Origin: Laribacter hongkongensis DSM 14985
GTDB lineage: Bacteria > Pseudomonadota > Gammaproteobacteria > Burkholderiales > Aquaspirillaceae
DNA: 61,872 bases
Direction: 5' to 3'
Assembly: GCF_000423285.1 (NCBI RefSeq)
Contig: NZ_AUHR01000017.1
Span: 1 to 61,872 of the forward strand
The position numbers and the translations under genes were made by a program. Below, piece after piece: positions 53,535 through 61,872 of this stretch. The notes beneath the pieces were generated by a model. That model saw only the letters and a program-made list of their open reading frames with translations. It was not told the origin of the DNA and searched no databases. The number at the start of each line of letters is the position of its first letter. Position 1 is the stretch's first letter.

Positions 53535-54299
53535 ATGCTGGCCATCATCGGCGGCAGCGGCCTGACCCGCCTGCCTGACCTTGTCATCACCCACCGCCAG
53601 ATCGTGCGTACGCCGTATGGCGAGCCGTCCGGCGCCCTGACTTTCGGCAACCTGGCGGGCCAGGGCGTGGTGTTTCTGGCCCGCCATGGCTACAGCCATA
53701 CGCTGGCGCCGCACGAGATCAACTACCGCGCCAACATCTGGGCGCTGGCGAGACAGAATGTGTCCGGCATCGTCGGCGTGGGCTCGGTCGGCGGGATTTC
53801 TGCCGCCATGCAGCCCGGCATGGTGGCCGTGCCGGACCAGTTGCTCGATTACACTTGGGGTCGGGCACATACCTTCTTCGAGGGCGATGACGTGCCGGTG
53901 GTGCATGTGGATTTCACCTGGCCCTACGATGCCGGACTGCGCCGGCGCTTGCTGGACGCTGCCGCCGCTTGCGGCGTGCCGCTTGCTGACGGTGGCGTGT
54001 ATGCCTGCGTGCAGGGGCCGCGTCTGGATACTGCCGCCGAGATCCGCCGGCTGGAGCGGGACGGGGCCGACATGCTGGGCATGACCGGCATGCCGGAGGC
54101 CGTGCTGGCGCGCGAACAGGGCATCCCGTATGCCAGCCTGTGTCCGGTGGTCAACTGGGCTGCCGGCAAGGGCGACAGCACCCGGGAAGTCAGCTTCAGC
54201 ACCAGTTCGCCATCGTTTGCCGAGGCGCTGGGCACGGTACAGCGGGTGCTGGCGCAGCTGGTGGGCGGCGTCGCCTGCGCGTTGCCGGATGCACCCTGA
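53535..54299 (+). CDS. S-methyl-5'-thioinosine phosphorylase
   Basis: A 254-residue nucleoside phosphorylase of the MTAP/PNP family. The start gives MLAIIGGSGLTRL, and LFLARHG-like VFLARHGYSHTLAPHEINYR, VYACVQGPRLDT and GMTGMPEAVLARE are all close to Pseudomonas PA3004, the characterised methylthioinosine phosphorylase. It salvages the by-product of polyamine and homoserine-lactone synthesis after deamination. Methylthioadenosine phosphorylase is the alternative. ATG 53535 follows TGAGGAG. Confidence 0.85.
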   Translation: MLAIIGGSGLTRLPDLVITHRQIVRTPYGEPSGALTFGNLAGQGVVFLARHGYSHTLAPHEINYRANIWALARQNVSGIVGVGSVGGISAAMQPGMVAVPDQLLDYTWGRAHTFFEGDDVPVVHVDFTWPYDAGLRRRLLDAAAACGVPLADGGVYACVQGPRLDTAAEIRRLERDGADMLGMTGMPEAVLAREQGIPYASLCPVVNWAAGKGDSTREVSFSTSSPSFAEALGTVQRVLAQLVGGVACALPDAP

Positions 54300-54357
54300 T
54301 TCCATGCTGCGGTGCAATGCGCATTGGCGGTATCATGCGCGGGTATCGCATCGATTC

Positions 54358-54391
54358 AATGGTTGACTAAATTAGTCGGGTTTAGTACGCT
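54358..54391 (+). promoter_or_regulatory. iscR: iscR promoter with type 1 IscR site
   Basis: TGACTAAATTAGTC (54364-54377) is a perfect match to the core of the type 1 IscR site (YGACTRWWWYAGTC). It overlaps the -35 TTGACT (54363-54368); a weak -10 TACGCT follows after 17 bases. Binding of holo-IscR would repress the isc operon. Confidence 0.85.
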
Positions 54392-54421
54392 CGCGTGAAA
54401 GATCACCCGAGAGAGAACGAC

Positions 54422-54901
54422 ATGCGACTGACCACCAAGGGCCGCTTTGCCGTCACTGCCATGCTGGACCTCGCACTCCGACAACACAAGGGGCCGGTGA
54501 CGCTGGCTGGCATCAGCGAGCGGCAGGACATTTCCCTCTCCTATCTCGAACAGCTCTTCGGCAAGCTGCGGCGGGCCGAGCTGGTCGAGAGCATCCGCGG
54601 TCCCGGCGGCGGTTACTGTCTGGCCCGCCAGCCGGCAGCCATCACGGTGGCCGACATCATCATCGCAGTTGACGAGCCGCTCGACGCCACCCAGTGCGGT
54701 GGTCGCGAGGACTGTCACGACAGCCGCCGCTGCATGACCCACGATCTCTGGATCGACCTCAACCGCACCATTTACGCCTACCTCGAAGGTATCACCCTTG
54801 GCAGCCTGATGGACCGGCAGCGCGCCCAGAACGGCGAAGCCGTACTGGTGGATGCCCGGGCCGACCGGCCGGCTGCCGGCGACGCGCGTGCGGTTGCCTG
54901 A
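54422..54901 (+). CDS. iscR: Iron-sulfur cluster regulator IscR
   Basis: A 159-residue Rrf2-family regulator with N-terminal winged helix ([19 protein letters not shown]). The 2Fe-2S ligands C92, C98, C104 and H107 match E. coli IscR exactly in number. When holo, it binds type 1 sites and represses isc; one such site lies in its own promoter. First gene of iscRSUA-hscBA-fdx. Confidence 0.96.
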   Translation: MRLTTKGRFAVTAMLDLALRQHKGPVTLAGISERQDISLSYLEQLFGKLRRAELVESIRGPGGGYCLARQPAAITVADIIIAVDEPLDATQCGGREDCHDSRRCMTHDLWIDLNRTIYAYLEGITLGSLMDRQRAQNGEAVLVDARADRPAAGDARAVA

Positions 54902-54929
54902 CATTCCCGGCCCTCTGCTGGAGCTTCAA

Positions 54930-56147
54930 ATGAGCCAACTGAAATTCCCGATCTATCTCGACTATTCGGCCACCACCCCGATTGATCCGCGCGTGGCAGA
55001 GAAGATGATTCCCTTCCTGACCGAAAAATTCGGCAACCCCGCTTCGCGCAGCCACAGCTACGGCTGGGAAGCCGAGGAAGCGGTCGAGAACGCACGGGCC
55101 GAAGTGGCCCGGCTGATCAATGCCGATCCGAAGGAAATCATCTGGACCTCGGGTGCCACCGAGTCGGACAACCTGGCGATCAAGGGTGCTGCCCACTTTT
55201 ACCAGAGCCGCGGCAAGCACCTCATCACCGTCAAGACCGAACACAAGGCGGTGCTGGACACCTGTCGCGAGCTGGAGCGCGAGGGCTTTGAAGTCACCTA
55301 CCTGCCGGTGCAGGAAAACGGCCTGATCGACCTTGAAGTGTTCAAGGCTGCCATCCGCCCGGACACCATCGTCGTGTCGGTGATGTTCGTGAACAACGAA
55401 ATCGGCGTGATCCAGGACATTCCCGCCATCGGCGACATCTGCCGCGAAAAAGGCATCATCTTCCACGTTGACGCCACCCAGGCCCCGGGCAAGGTCAGGA
55501 TCGACCTCAGCGAACTCAAGGTCGACCTGATGAGCCTGTCGGCGCACAAGGTCTATGGCCCCAAGGGCATCGGTGCCCTGTACGTGCGCCGCAAGCCGCG
55601 CGTGCGCCTTGAAGCCCAGATGCACGGTGGCGGCCACGAGCGCGGTTTCCGCTCCGGCACGCTGGCCACCCACCAGATCGTCGGCATGGGCGAGGCCTTC
55701 CGCATCGCCCGCGAGGAAATGGACGAAGAACAGGCCTGCATCGCCCGCCTGCGCGACCGCATGTGGAACGGCATCAAGGACATGGAAGAGGTCTACATCA
55801 ACGGCGACCTCGAACACCGCGTGCCCAACAACCTCAACGTCAGCTTCAACTTCGTCGAGGGCGAAAGCCTGATCATGGCGATCAAGGAACTGGCCGTGTC
55901 GTCCGGCTCGGCCTGCACCTCGGCCTCGCTGGAGCCGTCCTATGTGCTGCGCGCCCTTGGCCGCAACGACGAACTGGCGCACAGCTCGATCCGATTCACC
56001 CTCGGCCGCTTCACCACCGAAGAAGAAATCGACTTTGCCGTCCGGCTGCTCAACGACAAGATCGGCAAGCTGCGCGAACTGTCGCCGCTGTGGGAAATGT
56101 ACAAGGACGGCATCGACCTCAATACGGTCGAATGGGCTGCACACTGA
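54930..56147 (+). CDS. iscS: Cysteine desulfurase IscS
   Basis: A 405-residue PLP enzyme that takes sulfur from cysteine for cluster and thiolation pathways. The PLP lysine lies in [17 protein letters not shown] and the mobile catalytic cysteine in [16 protein letters not shown]-terminal [11 protein letters not shown] is typical. The 28-base gap after iscR contains SD GGAGC. A GC-rich hairpin separates it from iscU. Confidence 0.97.
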   Translation: MSQLKFPIYLDYSATTPIDPRVAEKMIPFLTEKFGNPASRSHSYGWEAEEAVENARAEVARLINADPKEIIWTSGATESDNLAIKGAAHFYQSRGKHLITVKTEHKAVLDTCRELEREGFEVTYLPVQENGLIDLEVFKAAIRPDTIVVSVMFVNNEIGVIQDIPAIGDICREKGIIFHVDATQAPGKVRIDLSELKVDLMSLSAHKVYGPKGIGALYVRRKPRVRLEAQMHGGGHERGFRSGTLATHQIVGMGEAFRIAREEMDEEQACIARLRDRMWNGIKDMEEVYINGDLEHRVPNNLNVSFNFVEGESLIMAIKELAVSSGSACTSASLEPSYVLRALGRNDELAHSSIRFTLGRFTTEEEIDFAVRLLNDKIGKLRELSPLWEMYKDGIDLNTVEWAAH

Positions 56148-56159
56148 TATCGGCATTCA

Positions 56160-56184
56160 CGGCAGCCGGCCCCGGGCGGGCTGC
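56160..56184 (+). other. GC-rich hairpin between iscS and iscU
   Basis: GGCAGCC / GGCTGCC arms enclose a CGGCCCCGGG-like loop, directly before the iscU Shine-Dalgarno (CAAGGAACAGGG). It may protect or process the operon mRNA. There is no T-run, so it is not a normal terminator. Confidence 0.45.
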
Positions 56185-56207
56185 CGCAGGCAACAAGGAA
56201 CAGGGAC

Positions 56208-56597
56208 ATGGCTTACAGCGAAAAGGTTATCGAGCACTACGAACACCCGCGCAACGTCGGTTCGTTTGAAAAGGGCGACAGCAGCGTGGGCACCGGCATG
56301 GTGGGCGCTCCGGCCTGTGGCGACGTGATGAAGCTCCAGATCAAGGTCAATGAAAACGGCGTGATCGAGGATGCGAAATTCAAGACCTACGGCTGCGGTT
56401 CGGCGATTGCATCCAGCTCGCTGGTGACCGAGTGGGTCAAGGGCAAGACGCTCGACGAGGCGCTGGCGATCAAGAACACCGCCATTGCCGAAGAACTGGC
56501 TCTGCCGCCGGTCAAGATCCACTGCTCGATCCTCGCCGAGGATGCCATCAAGGCCGCCGTCAAGGATTACCGCGAAAAGCACGGCAGCCAGGAATAA
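56208..56597 (+). CDS. iscU: Fe-S scaffold protein IscU
   Basis: A 129-residue scaffold on which IscS and partners build the 2Fe-2S cluster. The ligand residues C37, D39, C63 and C106 and the HscA recognition motif LPPVK (99-103) are all at the E. coli positions. 60 bases after iscS. Confidence 0.97.
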   Translation: MAYSEKVIEHYEHPRNVGSFEKGDSSVGTGMVGAPACGDVMKLQIKVNENGVIEDAKFKTYGCGSAIASSSLVTEWVKGKTLDEALAIKNTAIAEELALPPVKIHCSILAEDAIKAAVKDYREKHGSQE

Positions 56598-56607
56598 GGA
56601 GAGCAGC

Positions 56608-56931
56608 ATGGCAATTACCCTGAGCGAACGTGCCGCTACCCATGTGCTGGGTTTTCTCGCCCGCCGCGGCAAGGGCGTGGGCCTGCGGCTGGGAGTCAAG
56701 ACCTCGGGCTGTTCGGGCATGGCCTACAAGCTGGAATTCGTCGACGTGCCCGACCCTGACGACATCAGCTTTGAAAGCCACGGCGTGACCGTGTTTACCG
56801 ACGCCAAGAGCCTGGCCTACATCGACGGCACCGAACTCGACTACACCAAGGAAGGCCTGAACGAGGGCTTCCGGTTCAACAACCCCAACGTCAAGAACGA
56901 GTGCGGTTGCGGCGAAAGTTTCAACGTCTGA
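56608..56931 (+). CDS. iscA: A-type iron-sulfur carrier IscA
   Basis: A 107-residue A-type carrier with the three conserved cysteines C35, C99 and C101 ([12 protein letters not shown] and NECGCGESF). It takes Fe-S clusters to target proteins. Start 56608 follows AAGGAGAG, ten bases after the iscU stop. Confidence 0.96.
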   Translation: MAITLSERAATHVLGFLARRGKGVGLRLGVKTSGCSGMAYKLEFVDVPDPDDISFESHGVTVFTDAKSLAYIDGTELDYTKEGLNEGFRFNNPNVKNECGCGESFNV

Positions 56932-56999
56932 TACCGATTCCGGCCGGTACGCCGTCCGTAACCGGATGGCTGCCGGCCTTTTTGCTGCCGAGTGCTGTC

Positions 57000-57515
57000 A
57001 TGTCGTATTTTGAGCTGTTCGATTTGCCCGTCCGCTTTGCGGTCGACGGCGAGGCCCTGGAGACGGCGTACCGCAAGGTACAGGCCGAAGTGCATCCCGA
57101 CCGTTTTGCCTCTGCTCCCGAAGCCGAACGCCGGCGTGCGCTGGAGCTGGCCACCGAGGCCAACGAGGCATTCCAGACCCTGCGTTCCCCGGTGGCGCGG
57201 GCCCGCTACCTGCTGCAACTGCGCGGCATCGATACACAGGAAGAAACCAATACCGCCATGCCGGTGGATTTCCTGATGGCGCAGATGGAATGGCGCGAAG
57301 CCGTGGCCAATGCCCGTGCTGCCAGCGATGTCGAAGGCCTGGAGCAACTGGCCGCCGCCGTGCGTGCCGACCGGGATGAGCTGGTCGCCGCACTGGTCCG
57401 GTCGCTGGACGTGACGCAGGAATATGACGTTGCCGCGCTTGGCGTGAGAAAATTGCGTTTTCTCGACAAGCTCGACCAGGAAATCGGCGACGCCATCGAG
57501 TCGCTGCTGTTCTGA
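57000..57515 (+). CDS. hscB: Fe-S co-chaperone HscB
   Basis: A 171-residue J-domain protein that stimulates the ATPase of HscA and recruits IscU. The HPD motif lies in QAEVHPDRFASAP; the C-terminal helical bundle is of the expected size. Start ATG 57000 gives MSYFELFDLP, the family N-terminus. A weak hairpin (GCCGGC-rich, 56940-56985) precedes it. Confidence 0.95.
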   Translation: MSYFELFDLPVRFAVDGEALETAYRKVQAEVHPDRFASAPEAERRRALELATEANEAFQTLRSPVARARYLLQLRGIDTQEETNTAMPVDFLMAQMEWREAVANARAASDVEGLEQLAAAVRADRDELVAALVRSLDVTQEYDVAALGVRKLRFLDKLDQEIGDAIESLLF

Positions 57516-57563
57516 TTGCCGCCGGCTCCAGCCGGCTTGCCGCCACCCGTTCAAAGATTGCCC

Positions 57564-59423
57564 ATGGCTCTGTTGCAGATTGCTGAACCCGGCCTGTCCG
57601 CCGCTCCCCACCAACATCGTCTGGCGGTCGGTATCGACCTCGGCACCACCAATTCGCTGGTTGCCACCGTGCGCAGCGGTGCGGCCACCGTCCTGCCGGA
57701 CGAGCATGGCTACCACCTGCTGCCGTCCGTCGTGCGTTACACCGAAGACGGCGCAACGGAAGTCGGTTACGCCGCCCGTGCGCACCAGAGCGACGATCCC
57801 CACAATACCGTCGTGTCGGTCAAGCGCTTCATGGGCCGCGGCCTGAGCGATCTGGCCGACGCTGCCGCCACACCGTACCGGTTCGTTGATGCGCCGGGCA
57901 TGGTGCGGCTGGTGACCCGGCAGGGTGAAAAATCGCCGGTCGAGGTGTCCGCCGACATCCTGCGCGCACTCAAGGCGCGGGCCGAATCCAGTCTGGGGGG
58001 TGAGCTGACCGGTGCCGTCATCACCGTGCCGGCCTATTTTGACGACGCCCAGCGGCAGGCCACCAAGGATGCCGCACGGCTGGCGGGGCTCAATGTCCTG
58101 CGGCTTTTGAACGAACCGACAGCCGCCGCGATTGCCTACGGCCTCGACAATGCTGCCGAAGGCACCTATGTCGTGTACGACCTCGGGGGCGGCACGTTCG
58201 ACGTGTCGATCCTCAGGCTTACCCGTGGCGTGTTCGAAGTGCTGGCGACCAGCGGCGATTCGGCCCTGGGCGGCGATGACTTTGACCACCGCATCTATTG
58301 CTGGCTGCTGGAAAAGGCCGGCCTGTCGCAACTGCCGGACGGCGACATTCGCCGGCTGCTGACCCTCGCCCGTGCCGCCAAGGAACACCTGACCGACAAC
58401 ACCTCGGCCCGCATCAATACCGTGCTTTCGGACCGGCAGGTGATTGACCTCGAACTCAGCCGCGACGAGCTGGCGGCCATTACCCGCACGCTGGTCGACA
58501 AGACCCTGCTGCCGGTGCGGCGCGCTCTGCGCGATGCCCGGATCAGCGTGGACGACGTCAAGGGCGTGGTGCTGGTGGGCGGGGCCACGCGCATGCCGCA
58601 GGTCCGGCGCGCCGTGGGGGATTTCTTCAAGCGTCCGCCGCTGACCAATCTTGACCCGGACCAGGTGGTGGCCATCGGTGCGGCCATGCAGGCCAACGTG
58701 CTGGCCGGCAACAAGGGCGAGGACGACTGGCTGCTGCTGGACGTGACGCCACTGTCGCTGGGGCTGGAAACCATGGGCGGGCTGGTCGAGAAGATCATCC
58801 CGCGCAACAGCACCATTCCTACCGCCCGGGCGCAGGAATTCACCACGTTCAAGGACGGCCAGACCGCCATGGCCGTGCATGTGCTGCAAGGAGAGCGCGA
58901 GCTGGTGTCCGATTGCCGCAGCCTGGCGCGTTTCGAGCTGCGCGGCATTCCGCCGATGGTGGCCGGTGCCGCCCGTATCCGCGTGACTTTCCAGGTGGAT
59001 GCCGACGGCCTGCTGTCGGTTGCTGCGCGTGAACAGTCCAGCGGTGTGGAGGCCAGCATCACCATCAAGCCGAGCTACGGCCTGACGGACGACCAGATCA
59101 CCCAGATGCTGACCGATTCGCTGGCCCACGTGAAAGACGACATTGCCGCGCGCAAGCTGCGCGAGGCCGTCGTCGATGCCGAAAGCCTGATTGCCACCAC
59201 TGATGCGGCACTCAAGAGCGATGGCGACCTGCTGGCCCCGAGTGAGTTGCAGGCCATCGATAATGCCGTGGCCGCCTTGCGCAGCGCCATTGCCGCCCAG
59301 CAGACCGTGGCCATCAATGCCGCGACTGCCAGACTGAACGATGCGACCAACGATTTTGCCTCGCGTCGCATGGATCGCAACATCCGCCGGGCGCTGGCCG
59401 GGCAGAAGATCAGCGATCTTTGA
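57564..59423 (+). CDS. hscA: Fe-S assembly chaperone HscA
   Basis: A 619-residue Hsp70 homologue dedicated to Fe-S assembly. ATPase motifs: [14 protein letters not shown] near residue 25, [41 protein letters not shown]; the substrate domain follows. It lacks the C-terminal EEVD-like features of DnaK, as HscA does. 48 bases after hscB. Confidence 0.96.
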   Translation: MALLQIAEPGLSAAPHQHRLAVGIDLGTTNSLVATVRSGAATVLPDEHGYHLLPSVVRYTEDGATEVGYAARAHQSDDPHNTVVSVKRFMGRGLSDLADAAATPYRFVDAPGMVRLVTRQGEKSPVEVSADILRALKARAESSLGGELTGAVITVPAYFDDAQRQATKDAARLAGLNVLRLLNEPTAAAIAYGLDNAAEGTYVVYDLGGGTFDVSILRLTRGVFEVLATSGDSALGGDDFDHRIYCWLLEKAGLSQLPDGDIRRLLTLARAAKEHLTDNTSARINTVLSDRQVIDLELSRDELAAITRTLVDKTLLPVRRALRDARISVDDVKGVVLVGGATRMPQVRRAVGDFFKRPPLTNLDPDQVVAIGAAMQANVLAGNKGEDDWLLLDVTPLSLGLETMGGLVEKIIPRNSTIPTARAQEFTTFKDGQTAMAVHVLQGERELVSDCRSLARFELRGIPPMVAGAARIRVTFQVDADGLLSVAAREQSSGVEASITIKPSYGLTDDQITQMLTDSLAHVKDDIAARKLREAVVDAESLIATTDAALKSDGDLLAPSELQAIDNAVAALRSAIAAQQTVAINAATARLNDATNDFASRRMDRNIRRALAGQKISDL

Positions 59424-59435
59424 GGAGACTGAAAC

Positions 59436-59774
59436 ATGCCGAAAATCATCGTGCTGCCGCACGCCGACCTGTGCCCGGATGGCGCCGTGATTGATGCGCA
59501 GACCGGACAGAGCATCTGCGAAGCGCTGCTGGAACACGACATCGAAATCGAGCACGCCTGCGAGATGAGCTGTGCCTGCACGACGTGCCACTGCATCGTG
59601 CGCGAAGGCTTTGATTCGCTCAACGAGGCGGACGAGCTGGAAGAAGACCTGCTGGACAAGGCGTGGGGGCTGGAAGCGCAGTCCCGCCTGTCGTGCCAGG
59701 CCGTGGTGGCCGGCGAGGACCTGGTGATCGACATTCCGCGCTATACCATCAACCATGCCCGGGAGACACACTGA
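59436..59774 (+). CDS. fdx: 2Fe-2S ferredoxin of the ISC system
   Basis: A 112-residue adrenodoxin-type ferredoxin that supplies electrons to cluster assembly. Cluster cysteines C42, C48, C51 and C87 are at the E. coli Fdx positions (HACEMSCACTTCHCIV and LSCQAV). Its stop TGA overlaps the next ATG (TGATG), coupling it to the YbaK-like gene. Confidence 0.96.
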   Translation: MPKIIVLPHADLCPDGAVIDAQTGQSICEALLEHDIEIEHACEMSCACTTCHCIVREGFDSLNEADELEEDLLDKAWGLEAQSRLSCQAVVAGEDLVIDIPRYTINHARETH

Positions 59775-60280
59775 TGACACCGTTGGCTGAAATCGAAGCG
59801 GGCGGCAGTGTTGCCCGGGTGGCCGAGGCGCTGGCAGGCCTCGGACTGGAAACACCGATCCTCGCCGTGCCGGCATCGACCCGGACTGCCGCCGAGGCGG
59901 CTGCCGTGGTGGGCTGTCAGGTGGCGCAGATTGCCAAGACCGTGGTGTTCCGCGACAAGACCCATGACACGCATATCGTCGTGGTGGCCTGTGGCAGCAA
60001 CCGGATCTGCACGCAAAAGCTGGCGCAGCTGACCGGCAGCAAGATCGGCCGGGCGGATGCCGACTTTGTGCGTGAGCGCAGCGGCTTTGCCATTGGCGGC
60101 GTGTCGCCGGTCGGGCACCGGCAGGCGCCGTCAGCCCTGCTGATCGACGAGGAGCTGCTGACGCTGGGGGATGTCTATGCTGCGGCAGGCAGCCCGTTTG
60201 CCATTTTCCGCACCACGGGCGCCGAGCTGGCTGCCGCGACGGGCGGGCAGGTGGTCAACATCAAGGAGGATGCAGCATGA
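59774..60280 (+). CDS. YbaK-like aminoacyl-tRNA editing protein
   Basis: A 168-residue trans-editing domain protein (YbaK/ProX family) that hydrolyses mischarged Cys- or Ala-tRNA. The conserved lysine lies in QIAKTVVFRDK; the core VVVACGSNRICTQKL and FAIGGVSPVGH are typical. It is unusual in being inside the isc operon, one-base overlap after fdx and ATGA overlap before iscX. Exact substrate tRNA not determined by sequence. Confidence 0.88.
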   Translation: MTPLAEIEAGGSVARVAEALAGLGLETPILAVPASTRTAAEAAAVVGCQVAQIAKTVVFRDKTHDTHIVVVACGSNRICTQKLAQLTGSKIGRADADFVRERSGFAIGGVSPVGHRQAPSALLIDEELLTLGDVYAAAGSPFAIFRTTGAELAAATGGQVVNIKEDAA

Positions 60281-60471
60281 AGTGGACCGACAGTCTGGAC
60301 ATTGCCATTGCCCTGTCTGAGTGTCACCCGGAGGTTGATCCGAAGGCCCTGCGCTTTACCGAATTGCGCGAGTGGGTCATGGCCCTGCCGGAGTTTGACG
60401 ACGAGGCCGGCCGCTGTGGTGAAAAAATCCTGGAGGCCATCCAGATGGCGTGGATCGACGAGGTTGAGTGA
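60277..60471 (+). CDS. iscX: IscX (YfhJ) Fe-S assembly accessory protein
   Basis: A 64-residue acidic protein that interacts with IscS and modulates cluster assembly. The WTDSLDIAIALSECHPEVDP start and MAWIDEVE end are the family hallmarks, and length is standard. It overlaps the YbaK-like gene by four bases and closes the operon. Confidence 0.95.
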   Translation: MKWTDSLDIAIALSECHPEVDPKALRFTELREWVMALPEFDDEAGRCGEKILEAIQMAWIDEVE

Positions 60472-60497
60472 TCTGCATTGTCGTGTCTGCCGCACCG

Positions 60498-60525
60498 GGC
60501 CCCGTTTGACGGGGCCTTTTCTTTT
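60498..60525 (+). terminator. Terminator after iscX
   Basis: Stem GGCCCCGT / ACGGGGCC with TTG loop, followed by TTTTCTTTT. Confidence 0.9.
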
Positions 60526-60589
60526 GCCGGGTTGACGGTGATGCGCGGCATGACAAATGATGTGCCTTCTTGCCAAGGAGAATTCACTC

Positions 60590-61495
60590 ATGCTGATTGA
60601 CGTCAAACGGGCCACCCTGCTGGTGGTGGATGTGCAGGACAAGTTGCTGCCGGCTATCGACCAGCACGAGGCACTGCAAGAGAGCCTGCTCCGGCTGGTT
60701 GGCGCAGCGGTGGATGCCGGCTTGCCGGTGGTGTTCTCCGAGCAGTATCCGCAAGGGCTGGGTGGAACGACGCCAGCACTGCTGGCTCTGGCACCTGAAG
60801 CTCCGGTGGTGGAGAAGGTGCATTTTTCCTGCGTGGCCGGCGACTGCCTGCCCGAGAGCCTGTGGCAGCGCGATCAGGTGGTGGTGTGTGGTGCGGAAAC
60901 CCATGTCTGCGTGTTGCAGACCGTGCTGGAACTGCTGGAGGCCGGCAAGCGGGTGTTTCTGGTGCGGGACGCGGTCGGATCGCGCTCGGCGCTGGACCGG
61001 GAGACCGGGTTGCTGCGCATGCAGCAGGCTGGTGCAACGCTGGTGACCCGCGAAATGGTGTTGTTCGAAACGTTGCGGCAGGCAGGGACGGATCTGTTCC
61101 GGCACATGAGCCGGCGCTACCTGATCGAAGACGCGCCATTGGCCAACAGCCGGGTGTCCGATGCCTTGCGGCAATCACAGGTACGTGGCAAGTGCTTTAC
61201 CGATATCCTGGCGCTGTTGCCGAGGCCGCACGGAGCTTTGCGCTTGCGTAGCATTTGCGGCACCGAGGCTGATGTATTGCTGGATGACCTGCCGGGGCAG
61301 AGTGGTTCCTGGAGGGTCTATGGCTATCTGCTGCGCCATTTTGACGGAGAAGTGGGAAAGGATGCAGCGCAGGCGGGGCTGGTCTTGTATGCCGAGCATG
61401 TTGCAGACGCTCGGGAACATCCGGGAAAGCATCCGAATATCGACCGTTTGCTGGCGATTGTCGCTGGTCGTGGCGCCGTTCTTAGCCATGTCTGA
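60590..61495 (+). CDS. Isochorismatase-family hydrolase fused to a DUF2322-like domain
   Basis: A 301-residue protein. Residues 1-175 form a complete cysteine hydrolase domain of the isochorismatase/YcaC type with catalytic triad D14, K76 and C107 (in CGAETHVCVLQ). Residues ~200-301 are a second domain containing GQSGSWRVYGYLL and LYAEHVADAREHPGKHPNID, which I recognise as resembling the DUF2322 family, usually a separate ~100-residue protein. A 20-residue linker joins them. SD AAGGAG (60575) sets the start. The substrate is unknown; the fusion suggests the DUF acts with it. Confidence 0.8.
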   Translation: MLIDVKRATLLVVDVQDKLLPAIDQHEALQESLLRLVGAAVDAGLPVVFSEQYPQGLGGTTPALLALAPEAPVVEKVHFSCVAGDCLPESLWQRDQVVVCGAETHVCVLQTVLELLEAGKRVFLVRDAVGSRSALDRETGLLRMQQAGATLVTREMVLFETLRQAGTDLFRHMSRRYLIEDAPLANSRVSDALRQSQVRGKCFTDILALLPRPHGALRLRSICGTEADVLLDDLPGQSGSWRVYGYLLRHFDGEVGKDAAQAGLVLYAEHVADAREHPGKHPNIDRLLAIVAGRGAVLSHV

Positions 61496-61567
61496 AATAA
61501 AATCCTATACATAACAAACCTCTAGCCTTTTTCCAATCATGTTTTGCGGATTTTTGGCAAAGAAGTG

Positions 61568-61596
61568 TTGACGGGTTGTGGTGAGGTGGGTATAGT
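61568..61596 (+). promoter_or_regulatory. rRNA operon promoter
   Basis: TTGACG (61568-61573), 17-base spacer, TATAGT (61591-61596), followed by a GC-rich discriminator. AT-rich sequence upstream (61500-61565) resembles an UP element. This is the strongest promoter in the window. Confidence 0.85.
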
Positions 61597-61638
61597 TCGC
61601 CACCTCGCTGCACGACGCAGCGCCGGCTGGTCCGGAAA

Positions 61639-61703
61639 GCTCTTTAACAAACGAACAACCGATAAGTGTGAGCGCTTGTGGAAACCCACAGGCTCGCACT
61701 TCA
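61639..61703 (+). promoter_or_regulatory. rRNA leader: boxA antiterminator and hairpin
   Basis: GCTCTTTAACAA (61639-61650) is a perfect boxA, where NusB/S10 load the antitermination complex. A stem around GTGAGC...GCTCGCAC (61667-61703) with a GAAAC-type loop resembles boxB. Confidence 0.85.
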
Positions 61704-61767
61704 AATAGACGCAAGGAAAAACATTTTCTTGTCGTTTCTTTGAGCAAGCCAAGTACTTAGCTGAGAT

Positions 61768-61872
61768 TGAACGAAAGAGTTTGATCCTGGCTCAGATTGA
61801 ACGCTGGCGGCATGCTTTACACATGCAAGTCGAACGGTAACAGGGACTTCGGTCTGCTGACGAGTGGCGAAC
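61768..61872 (+). rRNA. 16S ribosomal RNA (5' end, partial)
   Basis: The universal 5' sequence AGAGTTTGATCCTGGCTCAG begins at 61776, followed by TTGAACGCTGGCGGCATGC, typical of beta-proteobacteria. The precise 5' end is taken from alignment with E. coli and is uncertain by a few bases. The gene continues past the window. Confidence 0.95.

Noticed and set aside
56841-59876. 1011-codon open frame on the - strand across hscB, hscA and fdx
   Set aside because: It runs antisense through three well-identified isc genes with intact catalytic motifs; high GC makes such long false frames common.

Overview
The window is a gene-dense, high-GC stretch of a betaproteobacterial chromosome. The protein repertoire (SspA/SspB, ZipA-type division protein, Rieske/cytochrome bc1 operon, full isc operon), carA and carB separated by another gene, and the first ~100 bases of a 16S rRNA gene at the right edge all suggest the order Neisseriales, something close to Laribacter or Chromobacterium. 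That placement is an inference from reading, not from a search. Almost all genes lie on the + strand and the rRNA operon also reads +, so replication probably runs left to right through the window.

Layout. (1) 1-8433: a biofilm adhesion module, made of the C-terminal 1375 residues of a giant type I secreted RTX adhesin (tandem repeats, vWA, PA14, RTX repeats), a convergent lapG-lapD pair (periplasmic protease and its c-di-GMP receptor), and a TolC-type outer-membrane channel (lapE). (2) 8488-12734: acyl-CoA metabolism, with a MaoC hydratase, etfB-etfA and a long acyl-CoA dehydrogenase. gcdH and ETF-ubiquinone oxidoreductase (31140-34141) belong to the same electron-transfer route. (3) 12851-26686: a sulfatase-type membrane enzyme, then carA-leuE-carB, greA, a DUF4149 protein, yhbY, and rlmE-ftsH-folP-glmM. 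(4) 26830-31008: an overlapping set of a substrate-binding lipoprotein, a GGDEF/EAL membrane protein and a 32-residue membrane peptide, followed by hemB. (5) 34285-39081: a Nif3-like protein, petABC and sspAB. (6) 39082-39410: an AT-rich non-coding stretch with a cluster of DnaA boxes. (7) 39411-53476: algH-ruvX-DUF3592 on the - strand, then smc-zipA-ligA-galU-hpt, an SDR/LysR divergent pair, a methyltransferase-FKBP pair and a DUF3149 micro-protein. (8) 53535-61495: methylthioinosine phosphorylase, the isc iron-sulfur operon (iscR-iscS-iscU-iscA-hscB-hscA-fdx-ybaK-iscX), and an isochorismatase fused to a second domain. (9) 61568-61872: rRNA promoter, boxA leader and the 16S start.

No mobile element, CRISPR array or tRNA was seen. 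The observations most worth following are: a shared TTCAAAC-N4-GTTTGA operator in front of both etfBA and the ETF-QO gene, which would link the two halves of the fatty-acid/amino-acid electron-transfer route under one regulator; the lipoprotein/GGDEF-EAL/micro-protein operon, which looks like a ligand-sensing c-di-GMP circuit; structured leaders before carA and greA; the DnaA-box cluster; and the isochorismatase fusion.
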